Assembly: GCA_964017195.1 (NCBI GenBank)
Contig: OZ024894.1
Coordinates: 1,922,501-1,986,500, forward strand
Direction of reading: 5' to 3'
Length of the DNA: 64,000 bases
Origin: Siderastrea radians
Taxonomy: Eukaryota; Cnidaria; Anthozoa; Scleractinia; Rhizangiidae
In this document: positions 36,210 through 47,410 of the stretch, in pieces
Position numbering within the stretch: position 1 is the first letter of the stretch
Layout: every line of letters starts with the position of its first letter
The notes under the pieces: generated by a model
The model's database searches: none
Seen by the model: only the letters and a program-made list of their open reading frames with translations
Told to the model about the DNA's origin: nothing
Position numbers and translations under genes: made by a program

Positions 36210-36480
36210 CACCCCTCTTCCAAAAATTGGACTTTGGACTTGGAGCCCGCGTTTTCTCCGCGGTTTTAACCCACCTTGAGCCCACGATCGATTTTTTGGA
36301 CTGCTCAGCGGTTTCCCATTCCAAACCACGTGACTTCCGGTTGTATGAGCCCGCGATTCCTTTTTTCCACCTGGTCAGCGGTTTCCCCCTCTTAAAACCA
36401 CGTGATTTCCGGTTCCGGTTATGACGTCATTCTTACATCAAAACGAGGCTCAGGGATCTATGTGAGCCCACCTTACTACT
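36210..36480 (-). repeat. Right terminal inverted repeat (271 bp)
   Basis: Inverted copy of 13835-14105, ending CTTACTACT. Includes TGACGTCA at 36422-36429 and the paired E-box/CCGG units. Confidence 0.93.
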
Positions 36481-36486
36481 GATGTC
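36481..36486. repeat. 6-bp target-site duplication, right copy
   Basis: GATGTC directly after the terminal ACTACT, identical to 13829-13834. Confidence 0.92.
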
Positions 36487-36993
36487 AATAGAGGTGCGTG
36501 CATGGTTAGTGACGACAAATTCCTGTATTTTTTGGGTGGAATGCCAGCTTCTTCAGTAACCAGGAAATATGACACAACAGAAATCAAATGGGAGAAAATA
36601 GCAGATTTGCAACAGGGCAGGTACAGTGCATTTGGAGCGGCATGCCGAGGAAAGATATATGTTGCTGGCGGAAAGCAACACGATGACCACTATTTGCGAA
36701 CTTGTGAAGTGTACGATATTGGAAAGGACGAGTGGCAGTTCATAGCAAGCGTGAGAGTTCCTCGCTCCGAGGCCAGCATGGTGTGCTATCGTGGGACACT
36801 GTATGTGCTGGGCGGAGTGAGTAAAGATGGCGACGCAAGTGGGCTGACTGTCGAATGCTACGATGAAGAGGCAAACGAGTGGAACGAGATAACAACAATA
36901 CCCAAGCAGGTGCCTGATTCATGTAAATTTCAAGCTTGTCTGCTGAGAAGTTACAAAGGATTTATTGATTGTCTTCACCCCGCTGGAGAGTAA
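36487..36993 (+). pseudogene. BTB-kelch gene, segment 3 (remaining kelch repeats)
   Basis: Continues the frame of segment 2 once one GATGTC is counted. Kelch repeats are visible as VSDDKFLYFLGG, GAACRGKIYVAGG and MVCYRGTLYVLGG, each followed by a W-containing strand. Ends in TAA at 36991-36993. Together with 11473-11679 and 13085-13834 this is one KLHL-type gene killed by two insertions and a stop. Confidence 0.85.
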
Positions 36994-38379
36994 ACGTACA
37001 ACACCTGAACATAAGCCCGTTGGTGTTGGATGAATGTGAAAATGGCAAGACGCATTCGTTAATCGACATCGACCCTGTATAGAAATTACGGGGGGTATAT
37101 CTTTTTCGGAGAACGGCAAAATTTATTCGGGAATCTGAAGATATTGCCGGGAATCGGGAGCCTCGAGAAATTATTCGGGAAACTGCAAATAATATTGGAA
37201 TATTACGTAATATATTTGGGACTTGCATCTAACTTTGTTTTAATTTCAGGAGACGTCTCCTTTTGTCTGAACATGGTTCATTGTAAATTGTAAAACTAAT
37301 TTAACCCACCAGATCCCTCTAGCTAAAAATGATCCGCTGTATTATCTTGGAAAAAGGTTAAACTGTGCACATCAACGGTGCACAACAGGATCTCCAAATA
37401 CTCTACTCGGCTCTGTTGCTCATGAATTAACTGACGATACAGGAATCTTAACCTTTATGGGCCGGTTATAAACAAGGTCTAACTGAAAATGCGGCTTAAG
37501 ACAATGACTGTACCTCCCAAATCTGTTCATAGGCGGGCCATTTTAAGGAGATAAAAGTTATTATTCTCTGTGCTATATGCCTTCTTTACCCTGTTTACTG
37601 TAAGCAACGTTGAAATATCAGGGTTGGCCACTCTGAAATTGGTTTAGATCGGCGCCGGCTATTTTTAAAGTTTAAGTAGTGAAAAATATTAAACAATAGT
37701 TAAAATCTACCCGTGAGGAATAATTTAAATGCTGTCGCCTAGCTGTCTGCCAAAGACAATACAGAGATACCTTCTAGAACTCGGCTTTTCTTTGTGAACA
37801 CTCTTCTTATTAGGTAATTACTGAGGCACTAACAATGTGAACTAGCCAGATTATTTTCGCCCTTTTTAAGGTAAAATCCGGGAATAATACTACTGGAGAC
37901 ATAACTTTGCCCACAAAACGAGATGCTGGCCCCTCTTAAGGACACCTTTTAAAATGCTCTTTCCTTTTTTTTAATAGAGGAGCCTCCCCCAGGCATACAC
38001 GTTGCATCCGAAAAATACTTTAATTAGGCAACCCACTGAATCGAAGCACTAACCTTTGAATGCTATTTATCACCAGCGTCAAAATGACAATAGATCGATT
38101 GCTAATTTAGTCTCGAGAAGCCCAACTGAAAAATACCGATTTCATTCCTGACCAGTTCCAAAATTATGAAATATGCCAACCTTTTGTCTAAGAGAAGCAG
38201 CGCGTGCGAAAAATGGACCCGTTTATTTGCTTCAGTTTGTCTCGACGAAATTGTATGCATAGAAATGTCGAAAGTATGTCTACTCTTGCTTCAAGTTTTC
38301 ACGACTTACTGGTGTTTACACCTGACCCCGATCAAAGGAAAGAAACATCCTGAAAAATTTTATTCTGTCTTCGGTCAGA
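36994..38379. other. No gene seen
   Basis: AT-rich intergenic sequence after the kelch gene. Only short ORFs without domain signal. Confidence 0.5.
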
Positions 38380-39010
38380 TGTAATAATGACTTTATAATA
38401 ATGACTTTATTACCGTGTCAAACAAGAATCTAGCAGAGGGGATTTCCCACTGCTAATAGAGGACACCTAACTTTCTAAAATACAATCTAAAAATACAAAA
38501 CGAATTAGCATAGAGTTAACACTAGAATACTAAGAGTTAGAATTAAAAACTACATAATGATTACTCACACAACATACATACTACAAAAACTCCATTTATA
38601 ATTATAAAAAAATTCTAAAATCTTGTAATTAAAATCGTAATAAAAAAATAAAAAAATTACGAATTGCAAAGGTAGCAGCCACTACATCCATCCAAAATGC
38701 TACTTAAATCAAGACTGCGTATCCGGGTCTTAAACTGCTGAAGACTGGGAGCCGATCTGTCCTTGCTTGGTATCTTGCTTCAAAGTCTTGGACCTAGGTA
38801 TCGAATTGAGTGTTTTCCGTGCGTAACTGTGTTAAAACTAGGTTGATAAAAGTCTTTGTGCCGTAAATTGTAAGCGTGGCTGATGGTCAGAAACATGTCA
38901 CAAATAGTCCGTGGACACAAATTATGTTTAACCTTATACATTAGAATACATATGTCCTGCAGTCTCCTATTATACAACGATGGTAGCTTTGCACAAAACA
39001 CACGCCAGAC
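38380..39010 (-). mobile_element. LINE (CR1/L2-like) 3' fragment
   Basis: The minus-strand frame 38780-39001 reads a reverse-transcriptase C-terminal segment (LPSLYNRRLQDICILMYKV, then HAYNLRHKDFYQPSFNT and SIRYLGPRL). The 3' side becomes AT-rich and ends in an ATAATGACTTTAT repeat at about 38385-38412, as LINE tails do. The copy is 5' truncated and dead. A similar tail without coding sequence lies at 62035-62160. Confidence 0.65.
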
Positions 39011-39857
39011 CTTGAGTCAGGAAGGGGCATCCAACCAGTTATTTCTCTTGAATACCAGTTCGGAAAATAATAACCACCTCACAAATTCGGTTTCAATCGT
39101 GGGAAAATGTTTGCCTGCATGTCATCTCAAACCCTAACCTTTGTAACATAGGAAAATTAATTCCTTTTGTTTTTGGAGGGACAAAATATGTCGTATATAA
39201 TACGAAATTAAGTCAGGTAGCATTTTTGAAGAGGAAACGGCAGCTCGGTTAAATTCGGCCGATAAGATTTTGTTTCCTATAACGCTCTGCGACTTCAAAA
39301 AAAGTTTTAGCTACAGAATCCGAACAGATCAACCTGTGTTATCGTATTTAAATTAATGTCCATTTTGAAGGCCCTGAAACAATCGGAGAAAACAGAAAAT
39401 GACATTTCATGTATTTTGCTTACATTTTCCTGTCTGGTGCCCATGTTGAGCGTGCTACAGATTTACAATAACTGACAAAGATCAAAAGTGTTTAAATTTC
39501 CTTACAGTGGCCAATTTACCTTATTTTAACTCAAGCTGTTATCAATTTGAAAAGATACCTTCCCGCACCCACCGAACCAGCATCACAGCATCTTAAGAAA
39601 CTAATTCCTGACATTTTAGTTTTCAATGCGGCTATCTGATTAACCATATTTTCTGAAAGCTTTTACTTTGCAACAGCATTGTTTAGAACTGCTGGCCGTT
39701 GCTAATACAGTCAGTACACACTATGCAATTGGCTCTCCTCTTTAAGCTTCCCACAGTCCATTCTAGTAGGAACGTGGCTTAAATTTCACTGAGCCGTCTT
39801 CTCTGCTTACCTCTAAGAGTAAGCGACCAGAAGAGACATAGGAAATGCAAGCTGCGT
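39011..39857. other. No gene seen
   Basis: No convincing ORF or RNA gene. The minus frame that extends across 39813-40052 belongs to the next repeat. Confidence 0.45.
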
Positions 39858-40174
39858 AAAGGCCCGTTTACACATACGATTTTTGGTGCAATTTTTGTCG
39901 CGCTCTCCAATGCAACTTTTGTCGCAAGTGTAAACTAGCAGCGATTTAGCTGCAACTCCAGTGTAATATTTGCTGCACTTTCCGGCCCAAACCCGCTGCC
40001 AAGTTGCATCAATCGAAACCTCTGCGATACCGCGGTGACAAATCGCACACAAATCGCCGCTAGTTTACACTAACTTGCAATTTTTATCGCGAGCTCGAGC
40101 ACGAGCGTGGCAAAAATTGCACTGAAATGTGCGACAAAAATTGCCCAAAAAATCGCTTGTGTAAACGGGCCCTA
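39858..40174. mobile_element. MITE with GGCCCGTTTACAC termini
   Basis: Begins AAGGCCCGTTTACACATACGAT and ends with the inverted form (ATCGCTTGTGTAAACGGGCCCT). The interior is a series of TTGTCGC/GCGAC-type repeats in both orientations. Ends of this form are widespread in animal non-autonomous DNA transposons. No coding capacity. Confidence 0.6.
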
Positions 40175-42957
40175 AGATCGGCAAAATGTGGAAGCGGACG
40201 AAAAGATAAAGCGGGTTGATACTGAGGAGAGACAGAGCTCCGTTTTGTCTCCTTCTCCGTCTCTTTTTCCAACTATAATTTTTGCTATCGTTTGTTATTT
40301 TTGTGGGATCTTCATAACAAAATCGGGAGGTTGTTCCAGATTTTCGGGACGACCCTCATTACTGTGTAGTGCTGTTCAAACAGCAAGTGTTAGAGTTGAC
40401 ACCCCTCGTGAAATTTTCACGTACACAACACATCATCCTGTAGACAAATGCATACAGCGGAGACTTATAATATATAAATAAATGAATAAATGCATTAAAT
40501 AGATAACAGACAAATTAGTAGCCAAAGTCATGGCTAGAAGCAGTCGTGCTATTTTCCTCAGATCCCACCCGGGACCAGAAATGTATAAATTATGCAAATC
40601 AATGGTAAAATGAGCAGGGATTGGGAAAAGGTAGGAATCTCTTTTTCCTCTTCCGCGCCCGCGCCACTTGCGACTCGCGGCTTTGCCGCTTGCCGCTTGC
40701 GCTAAACAAATTACTTAATTGGGACTGCGCTCGCTGTCTACCAAATTCAAAACACAGACAAACAATACAATATAATACAATACAACACAATACTCAAATT
40801 TTATTTACACTCAAACGAAGAAAACCGTGAACACTGAAATATTTCTGGAATGTTTATTGTGTTTTGACCATTCACATGCGAGACCTTGTAACTGCAGAAA
40901 ACAAGTGGGTTTCTCAGTCACGGAATCGAGTTGGTTCTCCATTTGTTTTCAAAGACCTTCATCTTAACTTACAAGAATTTAAATTGTTATTTCTTTTTAT
41001 CTGAGAGCCACATGCGCTACGGGAGCAGAAAATGTGTAAGTGGTCTTTGGCTTGTTGCGGCTGCATTGTAGCAACGACCGCGGACTGTCAAAAGCGGCGT
41101 TCGTTATTCTTCAACAGCCTGACCGTTGCTAAATTTGAAAATATGTCATTTTCAAAATGTGCAACCGCACGTTATATGATGCAAGCCCGGCTCGAAGGCA
41201 CGGATGATTCGGCCTAAATAAGTCGAGTCAGCTGTGCTGTCAATGGGCGAATTTGGAGAGAGAATATTGCAGTTTTTACTTCAAAGTGAAATAACTGCCG
41301 CTTGAGTTGGTTTTATTTGAAATGTCGAAAACACTGATCGTTGCGTCGGTTTGTCGAAAAATTTTATTCGGCAAAAGCGCTCAAACCTATTTTCGCTTGC
41401 GTAGTGCGTGGGGCTCTCAGATAGAAAAGAATAGCACTTCCAATTTCTGTAAGATAAACTGGTGAAGATTAAACCTTGTCGTCTTTCGAAACAACTCGAT
41501 TCCGTGACTGAGAACCCATTCGTTTTCTGCGGTTACAAGGTCTCGCATGTGATTGGTCAAAACACACATTCCAGGAATATTTTCAGTGTTCACGGTTTTC
41601 TTAATTTGAGTGTGTGTCAAGACTTCTAGCGATACCATCAGTGGCACACTGCAGAGTAAAATATAATCAGGGACGCTAATGTACGGTGTATCTATGACTG
41701 CTTCAACAAAATCATTAGTGGAGCGGTACAATACAGATGCAATAAGAAAATAAAAATTTAATGATATTGAAAATTAAAACAAATTTTATATTCGGAACGC
41801 TAGCCTAGTGAGTGCAGTTCCTTGTTATATGAAAGAAATCAGCATGGTCATTTTGAAAGAGTCACTGTGTTGACCGGCGATTTGCGTGGCGTAGGGCATT
41901 TTTTTTTAACGAAATATGAGTGTATGAGCAGATCAGAATACGTCTTTGTTCTTTGTTGTTTTGTGCATTTTGTGGTGTGAGTATTGCCTTGACTTGAATT
42001 TGGAGCTTGCATCCAATTAAGAAAATAGGTCTACTCTACTTGCCGAAGTCAATTAAGAAATCCCTTTATTTTCTCTTGCCAAAATATAGTGAAACAACAT
42101 GAATCAATATATTAGCGACAGATCGTAAAATTAATAACTATGAAAATAAGTTTTGAGAACGTAACTCAACATACTGCAGTTTTCCTCACAGTAGTCGTGA
42201 CATCCTAACACTCCAGGCGAATTCAAGAAAACAAATTTTACACCGTGACATTTGCGAACAATTCAGAGTCATGAAAATGCTTACCCTGCGAGTAGAGTCT
42301 CCTTCGATCTTCCTAGAAAAATCGGGAAGAGAAGAGAACCGGGTATAAAATGCTTCATTTTTAAAACAAAATAAATTTCGTGACAATTTTCATGAAGATG
42401 AAAATTACCCTAAGTCGAGTTTCGGTGCATCCAACATCAAGATTTTTTCCGTTTGACATCTTTTTCGCACATTTGATAACAATGTTCGATACTTCGAAAA
42501 AAGGACTTGTGTTAATTTTTGTATTTGATCTCCTTCATCTCTAAAATAAAATTAACTCCTTTTTGTATTAAGCCAATTATATTTCTCCGAATAACAAAAA
42601 GAATCTTTGCACAAGAGTAACTGAGGTTTTTTTAATAGGAATTTATGTTTCCAAAATTTTCGAAGAATTTGCAAAAGAGTTCACTCTTTCAGTCAGTCCC
42701 TCAAAATATAAAACCATTGAACGGCTTCACTGCATGCCTAAATGAACGGCTCGCCTAAATATGACGTTAGAAACATGAGCATGGCAGCTGGTACTTTATT
42801 AGCGGACTAAACACGAATGCCGAATCAACGACAGGTGTATGAGGAAATAACAAACGAAGAGCAGCTGAACAAGACAACATTACTAGTTGCCACGCGGAAA
42901 ACTCAGGAATAAAACTCTAGCTAGACATAACGAGAATCAGAGCAATCATCTCGAGAG
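40175..42957. other. No gene seen; contains a long inverted repeat
   Basis: Mostly AT-rich non-coding DNA with an ACAATA-type microsatellite at about 40760-40795 and the foldback structure at about 40820-41615. Short ORFs show no domains. Confidence 0.5.
40820..41615. repeat. Inverted repeat pair (foldback element)
   Basis: About 40820-40990 and 41435-41615 are diverged inverted copies of each other. Compare CATGCGAGACCTTGTAAC at about 40877 with GTTACAAGGTCTCGCATG at about 41532. The 450-bp spacer holds no domain-bearing ORF. Likely a foldback transposon or two oppositely inserted repeat copies. Confidence 0.55.
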
Positions 42958-45561
42958 ATGATTCTCTCTCCGTCTTCAACGTTTCTTCTCCTCATTCACC
43001 TGCTCTGCTGAAGCTTGTTGAAGCTAACAGACAATGCAGCGAAGGAAACTGCCAAAACTACGCCCTTGATGCGTATGGGGATGCCGTAGAGAACTCAGAG
43101 TTTGTGGGCCATGTGTTTCACAAGTTTGCCACGATAAACCTGAATTCATTGCCACAGTTTATGCGTGGATGACTGTCGGTGTTTGTCATTTAACTACAAG
43201 GAAACTAACGAATCGAAAGTTTGCGAGTTAAACGAAGGCAGCCATTTCACTGACAACAGCTCTGTCAAACATTCTGAACTCCGGGATCACGTTATTACAA
43301 CCTTCGACGAGCAAACATCAAAAAGGTACAATGTTCATTTATAGTTTAGAGCACACTTTTAAATTCAATTATATGTCAGAAAAACTGACAAGTAAACTTT
43401 TCCTAAAAGGCCTTCATACCTCATTCCCGTGTTTCAAATATCGTTTTACGCCTTTGCATGCGACTGGAAAATGTTGAAAACCATTGCCGCGCCATAAATA
43501 GGAAAAAAGGTACCGTTAAACTAAGCCGCACGTTTAAAAGGGTTTTCCGAAACAAGTTGCACGGCCCAGTGACATCGCAGAGTTTTTTTTCGCATTAAAC
43601 GTAGAGAAATTTATTGTAGAAGTTATCAATTATGAACAGTTTAACTTTATAAGCCATCTGAACGCAATGGTCACACAACACAGCTCCGCAGTATGGCCAG
43701 TACCTTACGCATGCGTGCAGCCATATCACCTGGGCAGTGGCAGCCATGGACAGCTGTTTCGTCCTTGTTAGGACCCATCAGCATGGCATAGCCAGGCGCA
43801 AGGGTCTCACATAAGATCATCGACCCCGCCGTTTACTGCCGAGGCGAGGGCAGAAGTGCTCCTTTAAGCGCCAGCTCCACAGTGTAAATGTGGTAGCTGT
43901 GGCTGCGACCGTACAAGACAGTCTAGGCAATGCGTATGGAGCGTGGATCACCTGAATTCATGGCTGCCACTGCCCGGGTGATATGGCTGTGCGCATGCGT
44001 AAGGTACTAGCCATACCGCGGAGTTGTGTCGTGTGACCATTGCATTCAGATGGTTTAGTTTAACTTTACTTACAAAGCAACGGTGATAAGCGCGCATGGA
44101 AATAATTATTATTTTTTAATTGCACCTGCTACATTTTTCCCTGGCGTGACTTGCTACACGAAACATTGCAAATTGATTCGAGAGCCAGAGATTGTAGCTA
44201 AGTTCGCTCCGTTTCCATAACTACAGGGAGTGACGTCATGTGAAAGTGACGAGACATGCGTCAATGGCTGCTGCAGGAACAATCCTTGTGTCAATGGGGG
44301 AACCTGCCAAGAAATATGTGAGCCCACAAGTGTTCGGTACAGCTGTTCTTGTCCCGCAAAATTCACCGAAAGACATTGTGAATATAAGAAGTCAAGGAAA
44401 AGCTGCCAGGCCTACAAAAAAGCAGGCGCGGTTACCTCTGGATTGCACACAATCATTGATGATAGCAATCGCACTTTTCCAGTATTTTGTGACTTTGACG
44501 CTGAACCCGGTTTTTCATGGAACCTGATCCAGTCATTCAGTTTGTCAAACAAGCATCATTTTGGGGTAAAATTTTGTCAACTTGATTCTTCCTTAACGTT
44601 CTTCAACTCAGATATTCCTTACCTTTTTCAAGTAACACTGATCAAGTCTACACTCTTTTATACAATAATGTCACGCATGGGTGAGTTATTTTCACACCAA
44701 ATAAAATTAAATTTGTCTTCCTTTTGAAAATTCTATATTTTTTTTACCCCACTTTTAAACTGTTGATACCGGTAACAATTCAAGTGACTAAGCTATCTTA
44801 AATGTAAAAAGAACATTTTAAGTTAGTACAGTATTCCCCCTTTTTTCACATTTTTTCCTTTTATAGATTCTCCATTCACGCTTTTATTTCTCTCTTATTC
44901 GTCAATGGTTACAAGCAGGTAGCCGGCTAAAGCTATACAAAGCTCATGTCGTTGTTTTTTTAACCTGCCACCATTGCAGTCTTTTAGATGGACCAACTAA
45001 AATCTGATTCACTGCAAGAATTGTGTCTCTCTCTCAAATTTCACAACCTAATATCTCATTCTTTTTCAGGAGGACATTGTCCTTTACAATTACTCCGATT
45101 CAAAGGCAGTCAGCGGCGATAAACCAAACTGGCAGGCGTACCTGTTACTGCTACGTGACCTTGCTTGGCTCAGAAACCAATCGACTCACTGGCGAGCCAC
45201 CTGCCAATACAACACGGCTGGTACGGTATACAGAGACTACCTGCGAGCCTCATTTGAAGACTTCGACATAATTGGAGCTGTTCCCCTGTTGGCTCAAAGC
45301 TGCCGAAAGTACGAATTGATCAACATCCGAGGAAATGAGTGCACGAATTGCACGGCACAAACCTATTACAAGCAAGGTCACTCCCCTTTTCACATCAGTA
45401 TCGACTGTCGTGATTGTTGCGATTTGAATGGAAATCTGACTGGGGATGCAGTATTGAGCGAAGACAACTTTGGACAGTATTCTACTCCAAGTGTGAATCC
45501 GAAATTCCGATGTACCTCCAACTCAAACGCAACCACTCAACTGTGGGTTGGCGGCAAGTGA
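42958..45561 (+). pseudogene. Secreted EGF / fibrinogen-like protein gene, damaged
   Basis: Three exon-like segments are seen. 42958-43325 starts with ATG and a hydrophobic signal-type stretch, then a PAN/apple-like segment (CSEGNCQNYALDAYG, FKNYKETN-like block), but needs two frame changes. 44227-44565 follows an acceptor (CTACAG) and holds an EGF domain (CVNGGTCQEIC, CSCP) and the start of a fibrinogen-like domain (HTIIDDSNRTFPVFCDFD); it ends at a GT donor in phase 0. 45070-45561 follows TTTTTCAG and carries the rest (NIRGNECTNCTA, DNFGQY, RCTSNSNATTQLW). The last two exons join in frame. This layout is common among anthozoan secreted proteins. The frame changes in exon 1 suggest a pseudogene or sequence errors. 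Confidence 0.55.
43654..44053. mobile_element. MITE with about 80-bp inverted ends inside the intron
   Basis: CCATCTGAACGCAATGGTCA at the left is matched by TGACCATTGCATTCAGATGG at the right. Matching continues through the CATGCG and CAGTGGCAGCCAT blocks. A similar AGTTTAACTTTA lies next to each end and may be the duplication. Sits in the intron of the EGF/fibrinogen-like gene. Confidence 0.6.
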
Positions 45562-45705
45562 TTCACTACCCCGGTAACCTCTGTTACAACTACACATCAC
45601 AGTAACAACAATAAACAACAAAAACAATAACGACGAACTAAAGCTCAGACAGCAGTAGCTAAGCTACGCAGGGAGCGAACTTAGCAATATAAACTATTAA
45701 TACGT

Positions 45706-45837
45706 GTTATTATTCAACAAATTGTCACTATGCCCATATATGGTAAGGAAGCCCTCAATATCTGCCATCCGTACATGACAGATATCGAGGGCTTCCTTAC
45801 CATATATGGGCATAGTGACAATTTGTTGAATAATAAC
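45706..45837. repeat. Near-perfect 132-bp hairpin
   Basis: Starts GTTATTATTCAACAAATT and ends with its reverse complement. The arms of about 59 bp show almost no mismatch around a loop of about 14 nt (CCATCCGTACATG). Arms this well matched imply a young foldback insertion or an inverted duplication. No ORF. Confidence 0.75.
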
Positions 45838-46979
45838 AGGTGATATTCCGCGCGATTGTTAAATATAAGTACAAACAGACAAAAATGAATATAATAAAAC
45901 AAACTAGTTACGAGAATTGAAACAAAATCGGTACAAACAAAGGCTGTTACCATTTCGCCCGTTTTATCTCAATAGTACAAGGCCAGGCTGATCAAATCGG
46001 TAAGATTTGGCATTACATTTTAATCAATAACGTGTAGGTGAACGGTTGAAAAGAAATGATCAATAAATAGAAAACTGGATGTGTAAATGCTCTCGTTTTT
46101 TTTTATTTCAAGGAAGCCCTATAGCTAACCATGCTTTCGCGCTCAAGTATTTTTTCTGATCGACTGGGGGCAGAAGCGATCAAACTGGAGCAAACGACAA
46201 AACTAAAAATTCCCCCTGACAAAACAGTGCTATCTTAGTGTGTTTTAAAAGCATACAGACCATTTCAAGAAACGAAAAATGTATCTACTTTTTTGGTAGG
46301 GAATAAATGGTGCTGCATTTCTAAGAAGACAAGGGGATTTTCAATTGACCTCAATTATATACTGCTTCGCACAGTTCATTTTGCTTCTGATCCCTTCAAT
46401 TAAGGCCCGGGTTGGTTTAGAATTTATCTGGTAGAAAATAGAATTGTTTGCCAATATCTTCTACCATATTGGTTAAAACAAGATTACATTTTCCCATATT
46501 TTCATTCTTGCACATGACCCAAGTCTATCGTTTCCAGCTCTCGCATGCGCATGAACTGTTCATCGCTTTGCTTTGTACTTTGCAAAGGAAGCTGAAGGTG
46601 CGACTGAAATGCCATTAATGATACCCTCTTCCACAGTAGAAAGATTATTGGGAATTTTCGGCGAAGCTGCAGTCAAAATGGGATTAGAAAATATTGGTTA
46701 ACCCTTTAGAACGCAGGAAATTGTCGGTCAGTATGGAAATGTAGAAAACTGTACAAATTGCAGAAATTCGCATCTGTTTTAAAAAACTTCACACCTTTCT
46801 CTGTCACTCTCAACAGTCCAACACGTCCAACACTTGGGAAAAATAAAAAGATCCCACACTTTGCAGAAAAGAACAGTGCCGAACTCGAAAACGATGACAC
46901 TTTGAGATCATAACGCCCCGGCCATCGGGTCTCATTTCATAGTCTCTAAAGTTACACTCAGGGGGGGCTGGCAGCTACC
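45838..46979. other. No gene seen
   Basis: AT-rich; short ORFs only. Confidence 0.5.
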
Positions 46980-47410
46980 TTTGATCTGAACCACCTTTCA
47001 CAGGATCACAGAAAAGTACCGTTCAGGAGCTTTCATTTGCATGGAGTCACACTTAACAGAAGGATTTCATCTACAGTCTTACAAGTTACAGTCATCTTAT
47101 ACAGCATAATAAACACAACCACAGGAAAGTAATGCTCAATAGCTTCGTTTGAGTGGTCACACTTTAATTAGAAGATTTCATTCACGGCAGAAGTTAGAAC
47201 CATCTTGTACAGCGTAACAAACAGTACTGTACCACAAGAAAGCACCGCTCAGTAGCTTTCATTTGAATGGTCACACTTTAGAATCTCATCCACAGATTCA
47301 AAATTCAGAGCGATTTTATACAGCCTAATATACAGTTCCACAGGAAAATACTGCTCAGTAGCTTTCATTTCAATGGTCACACTTTAGGATTTCATCCACA
47401 GGCTCAAAAG
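46980..47410. repeat. Satellite-like tandem repeat, about 105-115 bp unit, array 1
   Basis: Three to four diverged copies of a unit with landmarks TTTGAATGGTCACACTTTAG, GGATTTCATCCACAG and CACAGGAAAG..CTGCTCA. GGTCACAC-type landmarks recur at about 47156, 47270 and 47375. Related copies are at 54300-54690 and 58415-58600. Confidence 0.65.

Larger units (their letters stand above)
13835..36480. mobile_element. Complete Polinton/Maverick (adintovirus-type) element
   Basis: A 22,646-bp unit with 271-bp terminal inverted repeats, AGTAGT...ACTACT ends and a perfect 6-bp target duplication. It carries the defining set: protein-primed PolB, retroviral-type integrase, adenain-like protease, packaging ATPase and capsid-type proteins. 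It also has a PLA2-domain virion protein, known from adintoviruses. All core ORFs are open, and the two TIRs encode identical shadow translations, pointing to a recent insertion. It interrupts a BTB-kelch pseudogene in the kelch region; excision with one GATGTC would leave the kelch frame open. Identification is by gene content and ends; I could not place it in a named clade. Confidence 0.95.

Noticed and set aside
41417..41731. 104-aa minus-strand ORF
   Set aside because: Lies in the right arm of the inverted repeat pair; its translation is repeat sequence.
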